From Treponema sp. (GTDB taxonomy: Bacteria > Spirochaetota > Spirochaetia > Treponematales > Breznakiellaceae), in the NCBI GenBank assembly GCA_031276615.1, contig JAISND010000232.1, positions 1-6,200 on the forward strand: a stretch of DNA of 6,200 nt. Reading direction: 5' to 3'. The notes beneath the pieces were generated by a model, which worked only from the letters and a program-made list of their open reading frames with translations, was not told the origin of the DNA and did not search any database. Made by a program: the position numbers and the translations under genes. This document shows, piece by piece, positions 1 through 6,153 of the stretch (the stretch's first letter is position 1; each line of letters opens with the position of its first letter).

Positions 1-183
1 TCCGGAGGCCGCGCCGCCGCAAAGGAGCTGAACGAGGCGCTGAACGCCTGCGGAACGATCCTTGAGGTTGAAGAGATCGATTACAGAAGAAACGTCATGG
101 CGGGCATGAAGTGGACAAATGACTGGACAAGGGATACCGGGGAAAAAAACATCGAGTTTTTGTTTCTGGTGCGGAAGAAGTAG
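1..183 (+). CDS. 3' end of an unidentified protein (partial)
   Basis: Frame 1 is open from the first base to a TAG at 181-183 and gives 60 residues. The start lies outside the window. The fragment begins SGGRAAAKELNEALNACG and ends IEFLFLVRKK. An alanine-rich, helix-like start is followed by a charged stretch with two tryptophans (KWTNDWTRD) and a beta-strand-like end (IEFLFLV) before a basic tail. A final hydrophobic strand followed by lysines is seen at the end of many alpha/beta enzymes, but I do not recognise the family and assign no function. The reading frame keeps the G/C-rich third positions of its neighbours, which supports real coding. It lies 106 bases upstream of mutL on the same strand, but mutL appears to have its own promoter in that gap. 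Confidence 0.7.
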   Translation, partial: SGGRAAAKELNEALNACGTILEVEEIDYRRNVMAGMKWTNDWTRDTGEKNIEFLFLVRKK

Positions 184-255
184 CACGGGGCCGGGGGCAA
201 ATTATCGGGATTGCGCGGCGGCCCGCCTTCTGAAATGCAGCTTTCCGTTCCGTTC

Positions 256-284
256 TTGAAAAATTGCCCAAGATTGCCTATTAT
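256..284 (+). promoter_or_regulatory. sigma70-type promoter of mutL
   Basis: TTGAAA (256-261) and TATTAT (279-284) are separated by exactly 17 bases. Each hexamer differs from the sigma70 consensus at one position. The usual start point, about 6-8 bases after the -10 box, falls at 290-292, on the mutL ATG itself. The local sequence is more A/T-rich than its surroundings. This is a match by eye; no transcript data are available. Confidence 0.6.
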
Positions 285-289
285 GGCTT

Positions 290-2146
290 ATGTTTTCCAG
301 CCGGATTCAAGTGCTTCCTCCGGAAGAGGCTAGGAAGATTGCGGCCGGAGAAGTCATAGATCGTCCCGCGGCGCTCGTCAGGGAATTTATCGACAATGCC
401 CTGGACTCAGGCGCGTCCCTTGTCGAAGTTTCCATTGAGGGCGGAGGAAGCCGAAAGGTCGAGGTTGCGGATGACGGCGCGGGGATGGGCCGGGAGGACC
501 TTGAACTCTGCTGGCTTGCCCACGCCACAAGCAAGATCCGTTCCCTTGAAGACCTCAACACAGCCGAAACTGTGGGTTTCCGCGGCGAGGCCCTTGCGGC
601 CGCCGCCGCGGTGTCGGAGCTTGAAATCACAAGCAGCGTCGACGGCAGGGAAGCCTGGCGGCTTGAGGTGGGACCGGGCGAAGCGAATCCGCCGCGGCTT
701 ACGCAAACCAGGCGTACCAGAGGCGCCAGTGTCAGGGCCTTCAATCTTTTTGACACTATCCCCGCCCGCAAGCGGTTTCTCAAGCGCGACGGAAGCGAGG
801 GGGGACTGTGCCGTCAGGCCTTTCTGGAAAAGGCCCTGGCCTTTCCGGAGACAGGTTTCCGGTTTTCCCAGGACGGTAAAATGAAAGACTTCCTTCCCGC
901 CGTAAAAACAAAAAAAGAGCGCTTTGCCGCGATCCTCCCTGACGGGGGGGCCTTTCTCCATGAAATCCATGTAAACGGCGACGGTTTCGGCGTTGACCTG
1001 GTTATCGGCGGGCCGGAGCTTTTCAGAAACGACAGGCGGCTGCTGTACGTCTTTGCCAACGGCCGGCGGATACAGGACTACGGATTGATGCTGGCGATTG
1101 AGTACGGCGTGCAGGGTTTGTTCCCCAACGGAACCCATCCGCTGGGCGCGGCTTTTGTGGAAATAAACCCCGGACTCGCCGACTTCAACATACACCCGGC
1201 AAAGCGGGAAGTCCGCTTCAGCGACGCGGGCGCCATCCATCACGCGATCAGTTCCGCCCTGCGCGATTTCAGCCGGCGGCTCGGCCTGTCGCGGGGGCTG
1301 CCCGCGGGGGACATAAAGGGCGGCTCCGCCGGGCAGCCGGGCGGCCCCGGGGGCCGGGCGGCCGGGGGCGAAGCGGGTTTTGCCTTTTGGGATCGCGGGG
1401 AAATTCCCGGCGGGCAGGCCCGGCGTCCCGCGGGCGGCGTGTCCGCCGGACATTCCCTTGCCCTCGAAGCCCTGCTTGAAAAGGCGCCGGCCTTCGCGTC
1501 CCTGCCCGGAAGGCGGCCGGACGCCGGCGGCGCTGCCGCCGGAGAAGCCGTCAAAGCGGGGGGAATGGCCGGAGCAGGGGCGGCCGCCGAGGAGGCGCCG
1601 GTTTACGGCGAGCCCCGTTACGCCGGCAGGGCCTTCGGTCTTTTCATTCTTGTCGAATGGGGGGAAAAACTTTTCATCGTCGATCAGCACGCCGCCCACG
1701 AGCGGATACTCTACGACCGTTTCCTCTCGGCGCCCATCCCCGGACAGGAACTTATCGTACCCATCCCCTTCTCCACCGAAAGCGACGAGGAGGATCGTTT
1801 CCTTGAGGCAAAGAAGGAAGAGCTTTCCCTGCTTGCGATTAACATCGAGCGGGACGGCTCCGGCTGGCGCGTCGATTCCCTGCCCGCGGACTGGCGGCTT
1901 TCGGACGCCGAAACGGTCAGGGAGATTCTTGAGCTGCGGAAGGCGGGTGAGAACATGGCCGAGCGCTGGGCAGCCACCCTCTGCTGCCACCAGGCGGTGC
2001 GGGACGGCGATTACCTTGACGACGAAAGCGCCTTTGCCCTGGCGCGGCAGGCCTTCGAGCTTCCCGACCCCCGCTGTCCCCACGGCCGTCCGGTCTGGAC
2101 GGAAATCAGCCGTGAGGCGCTATACAGGGCGGTCAGGCGAATCTAG
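290..2146 (+). CDS. mutL: DNA mismatch repair protein MutL (endonuclease type)
   Basis: MutL couples mismatch recognition by MutS to strand incision and excision. This 618-residue protein has the full GHKL ATPase domain: IQVLPPEEARKIAAGEVIDRP at 6-26, catalytic E32 and Mg-binding N36 in EFIDNALDSGA, DDGAGM at 61-66, TSKI at 80-83, GFRGEAL at 96-102, and the ATP-contacting lysine K305 in NIHPAKREVRF. A Gly/Ala/Pro-rich linker spans about 345-440. The C-terminal dimerisation and nuclease domain carries GRAFGLFIL (446-454), DQHAAHE (465-471), a beta-clamp-type motif QELIVP (486-491), CCHQAVR, and CPHGRP (596-601). These mark the self-nicking MutL type of bacteria that lack MutH. The last acidic residue of the DQHA(X)2E(X)4E motif is Asp476 instead of Glu. 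The ATG at 290 gives the expected family N-terminus but has no Shine-Dalgarno sequence. The gene converges on the DUF362 gene. Confidence 0.97.
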   Translation: MFSSRIQVLPPEEARKIAAGEVIDRPAALVREFIDNALDSGASLVEVSIEGGGSRKVEVADDGAGMGREDLELCWLAHATSKIRSLEDLNTAETVGFRGEALAAAAAVSELEITSSVDGREAWRLEVGPGEANPPRLTQTRRTRGASVRAFNLFDTIPARKRFLKRDGSEGGLCRQAFLEKALAFPETGFRFSQDGKMKDFLPAVKTKKERFAAILPDGGAFLHEIHVNGDGFGVDLVIGGPELFRNDRRLLYVFANGRRIQDYGLMLAIEYGVQGLFPNGTHPLGAAFVEINPGLADFNIHPAKREVRFSDAGAIHHAISSALRDFSRRLGLSRGLPAGDIKGGSAGQPGGPGGRAAGGEAGFAFWDRGEIPGGQARRPAGGVSAGHSLALEALLEKAPAFASLPGRRPDAGGAAAGEAVKAGGMAGAGAAAEEAPVYGEPRYAGRAFGLFILVEWGEKLFIVDQHAAHERILYDRFLSAPIPGQELIVPIPFSTESDEEDRFLEAKKEELSLLAINIERDGSGWRVDSLPADWRLSDAETVREILELRKAGENMAERWAATLCCHQAVRDGDYLDDESAFALARQAFELPDPRCPHGRPVWTEISREALYRAVRRI

Positions 2147-2195
2147 GGAAAATCTTCATCCATCAAACCGCCGCCGCAAAACTTCCATCCCCATT

Positions 2196-2225
2196 CCGGA
2201 CAGCGCCACGAGGGCGGCGTTCCGG
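2196..2225. terminator. GC-rich hairpin between convergent genes, possible terminator
   Basis: CCGGA (2196-2200) pairs with TCCGG (2221-2225). Inside it CGCC (2204-2207) pairs with GGCG (2213-2216) around a 5-base loop, with a small internal loop between the two stems. It lies between the mutL stop (2146) and the DUF362 stop (2249), where a two-way terminator would be expected. There is no T-run on either side, so this is not a standard intrinsic terminator. Nothing else is evident in 2147-2248. Confidence 0.3.
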
Positions 2226-2248
2226 CGTATTCGGCCCGGCGCTTACGC

Positions 2249-3379
2249 TTACTTCACCGTAATCAGTTCGTATTTCCCGCTTCCCAGGCCGATCTTTTCC
2301 GCATGGGCAATCTGGGAACGCCAGTCCGTGGCGGGGTGTATGTCGGTAAAGTGATCCGCGTTGCCCTGTTCGTCCCTGTGGGCATGTTTTCGGCTGCCGA
2401 GGATGCTGGCGTCAATGCCGGGGGCGGCGTTTACCGCGTCAATGCAGGCCTTGTCCAGCGCGACGGGATCGAAACCCGCAAAAATGCCGATGTCGGGAAT
2501 GACCGCGGCATCGCTTTCGCCGTGGCAGTCGCAGTAAGGTGAAACCTGGTTAACTACGTTGATATGAAAATTCGGCCTTCCGTCCACCACCGCCAGGGCG
2601 TATTCAACCATTTTGCAGTTGATCGATTCATTGCTGGTACCGCTTTTATTCGCAATGGCATGAAAATTGCATACCCCAATGCAGCGGCCGCAGCTAACGC
2701 AGAGATCGTGATCGATGACTGCCTTTTTGGCGGCGCCGTATTTAATCGCCTTCTGGTTGCAGAATTTCGCGCAAACCTGACAGCCGGCGCAGCGCTCCGG
2801 ATCAACCTCCGGCTTGCCGTCATTGTGCATGGCCATTTTCCCGGCGCGGCTGCCGCTTCCCATTCCCAGATTTTTCAGGGCGCCGCCAAAACCGGTAAGC
2901 TCGTGCCCCTTGAAGTGATTCAGCGATACCACGATGTCCGCATCCATAATCGCCCTGCCGATATGCGCAACCCTGCAGTACTCTCCCCCCCTTACCGGGA
3001 CATCGACCTCATCGGTGCCTTTTATTCCGTCGGCGATAATATTCTGAACGCCGGTTGTGAGCGGCGAATAACCGTTAAGATTGGCCGCATCAAGATGTCC
3101 CAGGGCGTTATTGCGGTAGCCGACGTAAAGGGTGTTACTGTCCGTAAGGAAGGGCTTGCCGCCAAGCGCCTTAATCCGGTCCGCCACTGTTTTGGCAAAG
3201 TTGGGCCGCAGAAACGCAAGGTTCCCCGGTTCGCCAAAGTGGATTTTTATCGCCACATACCTGTTTTTAAAATCTATCCGGTCTATTCCGGCCTTTTTGA
3301 CAAGCCGGTCAAGCTTGACCAGAAGGCTCTCGCCGACACTGGTACGCATATTGGTAAAATAAACCTTCGCTTTTTCCAT
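2249..3379 (-). CDS. DUF362-family protein with two [4Fe-4S] ferredoxin motifs
   Basis: This 376-residue protein is read on the minus strand. The N-terminal 190 or so residues resemble the DUF362 family, with KIHFGEPGN near 45-53 and SLNHFKGHELTGFGGALKNLGMG at about 152-174. Two ferredoxin-type clusters follow: Cys197, 200, 203, 207 (CAGCQVCAKFC) and Cys227, 230, 233, 237 (CVSCGRCIGVC), each C-x2-C-x2-C-x3-C. The residue after the last Cys is Asn in both, where ferredoxins usually have Pro. A second family block, YCDCHGESDAAVIPDIGIF, with Cys283 and Cys285, precedes FDPVALDKACID. No signal peptide or membrane segment is seen, so it is probably cytoplasmic. A redox role is inferred from the clusters; the family's reaction is not established. 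The start is set at the ATG at 3379 because GGAGAGAG lies 7 bases upstream. A TTG 36 bases further upstream has no ribosome site and lies in a repeat. It follows glnS by 117 bases. Confidence 0.9.
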   Translation of the reverse strand: MEKAKVYFTNMRTSVGESLLVKLDRLVKKAGIDRIDFKNRYVAIKIHFGEPGNLAFLRPNFAKTVADRIKALGGKPFLTDSNTLYVGYRNNALGHLDAANLNGYSPLTTGVQNIIADGIKGTDEVDVPVRGGEYCRVAHIGRAIMDADIVVSLNHFKGHELTGFGGALKNLGMGSGSRAGKMAMHNDGKPEVDPERCAGCQVCAKFCNQKAIKYGAAKKAVIDHDLCVSCGRCIGVCNFHAIANKSGTSNESINCKMVEYALAVVDGRPNFHINVVNQVSPYCDCHGESDAAVIPDIGIFAGFDPVALDKACIDAVNAAPGIDASILGSRKHAHRDEQGNADHFTDIHPATDWRSQIAHAEKIGLGSGKYELITVK

Positions 3380-3382
3380 TTT

Positions 3383-3390
3383 CTCTCTCC
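3383..3390 (-). promoter_or_regulatory. ribosome binding site of the DUF362 gene
   Basis: On the minus strand GGAGAGAG (3390 down to 3383) precedes the ATG at 3379, with 7 bases between the GGAG core and the start codon. This decides the start over the in-frame TTG at 3415. Confidence 0.65.
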
Positions 3391-3400
3391 ATTCTCCGCC

Positions 3401-3456
3401 GGACTTGTTTGACAACCCGGCCGTCTGTCACCGGACAAAGTCCGTTTTATAAATCT
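3401..3456 (-). repeat. copy 1 of a structured leader element (three-way junction)
   Basis: Read on the minus strand, this copy ends in AACAAGTCC 21 bases before the DUF362 ATG. Hairpin A is CGGAC-TTT-GTCCG (3444-3432). Hairpin B pairs TGACA (3430-3426) with TGTCA (3414-3410), with further partial pairing inside. A closing stem pairs GATTT (3455-3451) with AAGTC (3406-3402), using one G-U pair. About 36 of 46 aligned positions match copy 2 upstream of glnS. It may act as RNA in the leader of the gene or be a dispersed repeat; the sequence alone does not settle this. Confidence 0.65.
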
Positions 3457-3467
3457 AAGGTGGCTTT

Positions 3468-3490
3468 CCCAAAAACTGAAGTTTTTAGGG
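3468..3490. repeat. small A/T-rich hairpin after glnS
   Basis: AAAAAC (3471-3476) pairs with GTTTTT (3481-3486) around a TGAA loop. CCC (3468-3470) and GGG (3488-3490) extend the stem past a single bulged base. It begins 7 bases after the glnS stop on the minus strand. No T-run follows in that direction, so termination would be weak. It could be an attenuator between glnS and the DUF362 gene. Its loop context (AAA-CTTCA-G-TTT on the minus strand) resembles that of the larger hairpin at 5370-5399. Confidence 0.4.
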
Positions 3491-3496
3491 GTTCCC

Positions 3497-5254
3497 TTAT
3501 TTCTTCGCGATCTTCGCCCAGGTATCCCTCAGGCCGATTGTTTTATTGAATACCAGTCCCCCGCCGGCCTCCGCCCCCGGCATGGCCGGAACATCCCGCA
3601 CAAAATAGCCAAGCCGCTCAAACTGGTAATGCTTCGCGGGATCGGCGTCCGCGAGCGAAGGTTCGCCCCAGGCGCCGGTGATTACTTCCAGGGAATTGGG
3701 ATTAAGATTGTCGGTGAAAGAACCGGGACTGCCGTCGGGCCGGGGCGTTACTTCCATCGGACGTTCCGTGCTGAAAAGGTAATCGTAGATTCGCGCCTCA
3801 AGGGGAACCGCATGCGCCGCGGATACCCAGTGGATGGTTCCCTTTACCTTGCGGTTGTCCGGCGCGTTGCCGCCCTTGGTCGCGGGGTCGCAGGTACAGC
3901 GTACCGCGGTAATCGTGCCGGAAGCGTCCCTGTCAAAACCCGTACAGGTAACTATGTAGCCGTAACGGAGCCGCACGCTGTTGCCCGGGTACAGCCTGAA
4001 ATACTTTGGCGGCGGCGTTTCCATAAAGTCGTCCCGCTCAATCCAGAGTTCCCGGCCAAAGACAAGTTTGCGCGTGCCGGCGGATTCATCCTCGGGGTTA
4101 TTCACCGCTTCCAGCTCTTCCTCCCTGCCGGCCTCCCAGTTTTCAATGATGAGCTTCAGCGGCCGGAGCACAGCCATTACGCGCAGGGCACGCCTGTTGA
4201 GATCTTCCCGCAGGCAGTATTCAAGAAAGGCGATGTCCACCATGCTGTCGGTCTTGGCAATGCCAATCTGGGAGACAAAGCCGCGGATAGCCTCCGGCGT
4301 ATAGCCCCGCCGGCGCAGGCCCGCGATGGTCGGCATGCGGGGATCGTCCCAGCCCGCCACGCGCTTTTCCATCACCAGTCTGAGGAGCCAGCGCTTGCTC
4401 ATCACCGTGCGGGTCAGGTTAAGGCGGGCAAACTCTATCTGCCGCGAAGGAAAAACCTCCGCCTCGCTGATGAACCATTCGTAGAGGGGCCGGTGAATTT
4501 CATATTCAAGGGAACAGAGGGAATGGGTGATTCCTTCCTTAGCGTCCGAAAGGGGGTGCTGAAAATCGTACATGGGATAAATGCACCACTTGTCCCCGGT
4601 GCGGTAGTGGTGTTCCCGGCGTATCCGGTACATCACCGGGTCGCGCAGAAGCAGGTTGGGGTGGGCCATGTCGATTTTTGCGCGCAGGGTTTTGGCGCCG
4701 TCGGAAAATTCTCCGGCGCGCATGCGGGCGAAGAGGTCAAGGTTTTCCTCCACCGGGCGATCCCGCCAGGGACTGTTCCGCCCCGGAGGCGTTACGGTGA
4801 TGCTGTTCCTGTCGGGAACGGCGGTACCCCGGTACTCGCTTATTTCTTCGTCGGAAAGATCGTCTACGTAGGCATGCCCCTTCCTGATGATCTTCACCGC
4901 CAGGTCGTAGAGGTATTCGTAGTAATCGGAGGCGTAATATTCCCGGTCCTCCCAGTCATAACCCATCCATTTGACATCGCGCTTGATCGCCTCAACGTAG
5001 GAGATATCCTCTTTTTCCGGGTTTGTATCGTCAAAGCGGAGGTTGCACTTGCCGCCGAAACGCTCCGCCATGCTGAAATCAATATAGAAAGCCTTGCAAT
5101 GACCGATATGAAGCCAGCCGTTGGGTTCCGGCGGAAACCGCGTATGGACATAGGTAAATCTGCCCCTGGCCAGATCTTCCCTGATGAATTCGCTGATAAA
5201 ATCAGAACCGGGCGCGGACCCGTTTCCCCCGTCCAAATCAGACGCTTCCGCCAT
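3497..5254 (-). CDS. glnS: glutaminyl-tRNA synthetase (GlnRS)
   Basis: GlnRS charges tRNA-Gln with glutamine in the cytoplasm. The 585-residue protein is close in size to E. coli GlnRS (about 554), with a slightly longer N-terminus. It is a class I synthetase: the HIGH motif is at 49-52 within FPPEPNGWLHIGHCKAF, and the second signature is VMSK (284-287), as in known GlnRS. The block YPMYDFQHPLSDAKEGITHSLCSLE (226-250), followed by the RPLYEW segment, is typical of GlnRS and separates it from GluRS. The region after about 370 corresponds to the beta-barrel anticodon-binding domains. The ATG at 5254 is chosen because AAAGGAG lies 6 bases upstream. The TTG at 5290 would add 12 residues translated from the leader repeat and the ribosome site. 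GlnRS has a patchy distribution in bacteria, many of which use GatCAB instead. It is probably co-transcribed with the DUF362 gene downstream. Confidence 0.97.
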   Translation of the reverse strand: MAEASDLDGGNGSAPGSDFISEFIREDLARGRFTYVHTRFPPEPNGWLHIGHCKAFYIDFSMAERFGGKCNLRFDDTNPEKEDISYVEAIKRDVKWMGYDWEDREYYASDYYEYLYDLAVKIIRKGHAYVDDLSDEEISEYRGTAVPDRNSITVTPPGRNSPWRDRPVEENLDLFARMRAGEFSDGAKTLRAKIDMAHPNLLLRDPVMYRIRREHHYRTGDKWCIYPMYDFQHPLSDAKEGITHSLCSLEYEIHRPLYEWFISEAEVFPSRQIEFARLNLTRTVMSKRWLLRLVMEKRVAGWDDPRMPTIAGLRRRGYTPEAIRGFVSQIGIAKTDSMVDIAFLEYCLREDLNRRALRVMAVLRPLKLIIENWEAGREEELEAVNNPEDESAGTRKLVFGRELWIERDDFMETPPPKYFRLYPGNSVRLRYGYIVTCTGFDRDASGTITAVRCTCDPATKGGNAPDNRKVKGTIHWVSAAHAVPLEARIYDYLFSTERPMEVTPRPDGSPGSFTDNLNPNSLEVITGAWGEPSLADADPAKHYQFERLGYFVRDVPAMPGAEAGGGLVFNKTIGLRDTWAKIAKK

Positions 5255-5260
5255 TTTTTG

Positions 5261-5267
5261 CTCCTTT
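5261..5267 (-). promoter_or_regulatory. ribosome binding site of glnS
   Basis: AAAGGAG on the minus strand (5267 down to 5261) lies 6 bases before the ATG at 5254. It fixes the glnS start and excludes the TTG at 5290. Confidence 0.85.
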
Positions 5268-5278
5268 ACGCTGTTATT

Positions 5279-5332
5279 GGACTTGTTCAATAACCCGGTT
5301 GGTTATCACGGACTAAAGTCCGTCTCAAGTCC
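5279..5332 (-). repeat. copy 2 of a structured leader element (three-way junction)
   Basis: Read on the minus strand, GGACTTG (5332-5326) and CAAGTCC (5285-5279) form a perfect 7-bp closing stem. Inside are hairpin A, CGGAC-TTTA-GTCCG (5322-5309), and hairpin B, ATAACC/GGTTAT (5306-5301 with 5295-5290) around a 5-base loop, extendable by two G-U pairs. The element ends 24 bases before the glnS ATG. Copy 1 lies at nearly the same distance from the DUF362 start, in the same orientation. Position and paired changes suggest a leader RNA; a short mobile repeat is the alternative. Confidence 0.7.
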
Positions 5333-5336
5333 AGGC

Positions 5337-5353
5337 AAAATGCTCCGCATTTT
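5337..5353. repeat. 7-bp inverted repeat with 3-base loop
   Basis: AAAATGC (5337-5343) and GCATTTT (5347-5353) are perfect reverse complements around TCC. It lies immediately beyond the three-way element in the glnS leader. No equivalent is seen next to copy 1. Confidence 0.5.
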
Positions 5354-5369
5354 CTGTTTTTAAGCGGAT

Positions 5370-5399
5370 GTTGTTCAGAAACTTCAATTTCTGAACAAC
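5370..5399. repeat. perfect 12-bp inverted repeat
   Basis: GTTGTTCAGAAA (5370-5381) and TTTCTGAACAAC (5388-5399) are perfect reverse complements around CTTCAA. TTTATT follows on the + strand, but no + strand gene ends nearby. On the minus strand, between the hypothetical gene and glnS, no T-run follows. It could be a weak terminator, a protein-binding palindrome or a dispersed repeat. Confidence 0.6.
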
Positions 5400-5411
5400 T
5401 TTATTCGAAGT

Positions 5412-5445
5412 GGGTCCGATACCCAGGGACCCGCCTTTCGGCGGG
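5412..5445 (-). terminator. two overlapping GC-rich hairpins downstream of the hypothetical gene
   Basis: On the minus strand CCCGCC-GAAA-GGCGGG (5445-5430) is a six-bp stem closed by a GNRA-type GAAA loop. GGGTCC (5432-5427) can instead pair with GGACCC (5417-5412). The two stems share the GGG at 5432-5430, so they cannot form together. Placed 36 bases after the stop of the hypothetical gene, the pair could end its transcript, but no U-run follows. Confidence 0.35.
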
Positions 5446-5481
5446 GAGGTTTATTTGCGCCGGCCCCGGACCAGACTGCCG

Positions 5482-6117
5482 CTAAAAATTTGTAAGGTAA
5501 CAGATACCTATAAGCAAAATAGCCCACAGGATATTCTCGTCGGTGTCCGCGCATTTACAGGTCTTGAGGTTGCCAAGCCGGCCCCCGTACCACCAGAAAA
5601 GGCCCATCTGGGTATCAATGCGGAAGGTGTATTCGGTAAAATCATCTTTTGTACTCTGGACGCCAAAAAAAAGATAGGCCAATTCTTCAAGAATGGCGCC
5701 GAATTCCTCCAGGGCCCCCCGAAAATTCCCCTGCTCAATTCCCGCCACAAAATCCGGCACCTCGTCCTGCAGCCGCTCCTTGCGGGCCTCGTCCGCTTTC
5801 TCCACCCAGGTTTTCTGAATTAACAGATCAAGATTATTCTGAAAATGTCCCAGAAAAATATTCATTTCCCTGTCGGTTTTATTGAGCTTCAGCAAACGGC
5901 GGTATTCGGAGCCAATTCCCAGGGCATCCGCGAAGGCGGAGGCGGCTTGCAGGTCGGGCATTTTGCCCCCGGTAAAACCGCCGACCGGAAACAGCGTTTC
6001 GGCAATTTTCCGGTATTCATCCGGAATGGCAAGATTTATACATGGAGGACAGCGATACATAAGCTTAATGTGCTGAGAAAACCGGAAATAGTCAAGGGAA
6101 CACGTTGCCCTGCGCAT
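5482..6117 (-). CDS. hypothetical protein with a hydrophobic C-terminal tail
   Basis: I do not recognise this 211-residue protein. Residue use is balanced and typical of real coding. Most of it (about 25-165) looks helical and charged, for example KADEARKERLQDEVPDF and ALEEFGAILEELAYLFFG. A CPPC motif lies at 23-26 and a CKC motif near the C-terminus. The last 16-17 residues, ILWAILLIGICYLTNF, are strongly hydrophobic and could be a membrane tail anchor; there is no N-terminal signal peptide. The ATG at 6117 has no ribosome site, and an in-frame TAA lies 9 bases upstream of it, which blocks any longer start. Met20 at 6060 is an alternative start, also without a ribosome site. A perfect AGGAGG lies further upstream (6159-6154). 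The gene is upstream of glnS on the same strand, 227 bases away, with several hairpins between. Confidence 0.75.
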   Translation of the reverse strand: MRRATCSLDYFRFSQHIKLMYRCPPCINLAIPDEYRKIAETLFPVGGFTGGKMPDLQAASAFADALGIGSEYRRLLKLNKTDREMNIFLGHFQNNLDLLIQKTWVEKADEARKERLQDEVPDFVAGIEQGNFRGALEEFGAILEELAYLFFGVQSTKDDFTEYTFRIDTQMGLFWWYGGRLGNLKTCKCADTDENILWAILLIGICYLTNF

Positions 6118-6153
6118 GGCGAGCGCTTATAAACGAGGCTCAATGAAATGGTG

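Noticed and set aside
1300..1620. Possible inserted or foreign segment in mutL, very G/C-rich
   Set aside because: It is the inter-domain linker of MutL, which is variable and often low in complexity; the frame is intact.
407..2083. Long - strand open frame (558 codons) opposite mutL
   Set aside because: It is antisense to a mutL with all family motifs, and its product is rich in Gly/Pro/Arg without recognisable domains.
2564..3412. + strand open frame (282 codons) opposite the DUF362 gene
   Set aside because: The minus strand frame has two perfect ferredoxin motifs and a ribosome site; this one has neither.
3380..3415. Upstream TTG start for the DUF362 gene
   Set aside because: The same artefact as for glnS: the extra residues come from the repeat and ribosome site, and the ATG at 3379 has GGAGAGAG.
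5255..5290. Upstream TTG start for glnS
   Set aside because: It would add 12 residues encoded by the leader repeat and the Shine-Dalgarno sequence; the ATG at 5254 has AAAGGAG 6 bases upstream.
3629..5293. Long + strand open frame (554 codons) opposite glnS
   Set aside because: It lies almost wholly antisense to a clear GlnRS gene, and its product has no recognisable motifs. Long antisense frames are expected where third positions are G/C-rich.
5279..5332. tRNA-like or T-box element in the glnS leader
   Set aside because: It has only three stems, is too short for a tRNA, has no CCA-adjacent acceptor or TTC arm, and I see no T-box consensus.
5410..5823. + strand open frame (137 codons) opposite the hypothetical gene
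   Set aside because: No ribosome site was seen, it begins inside the hairpin region, and its composition is less protein-like than the longer minus strand frame.
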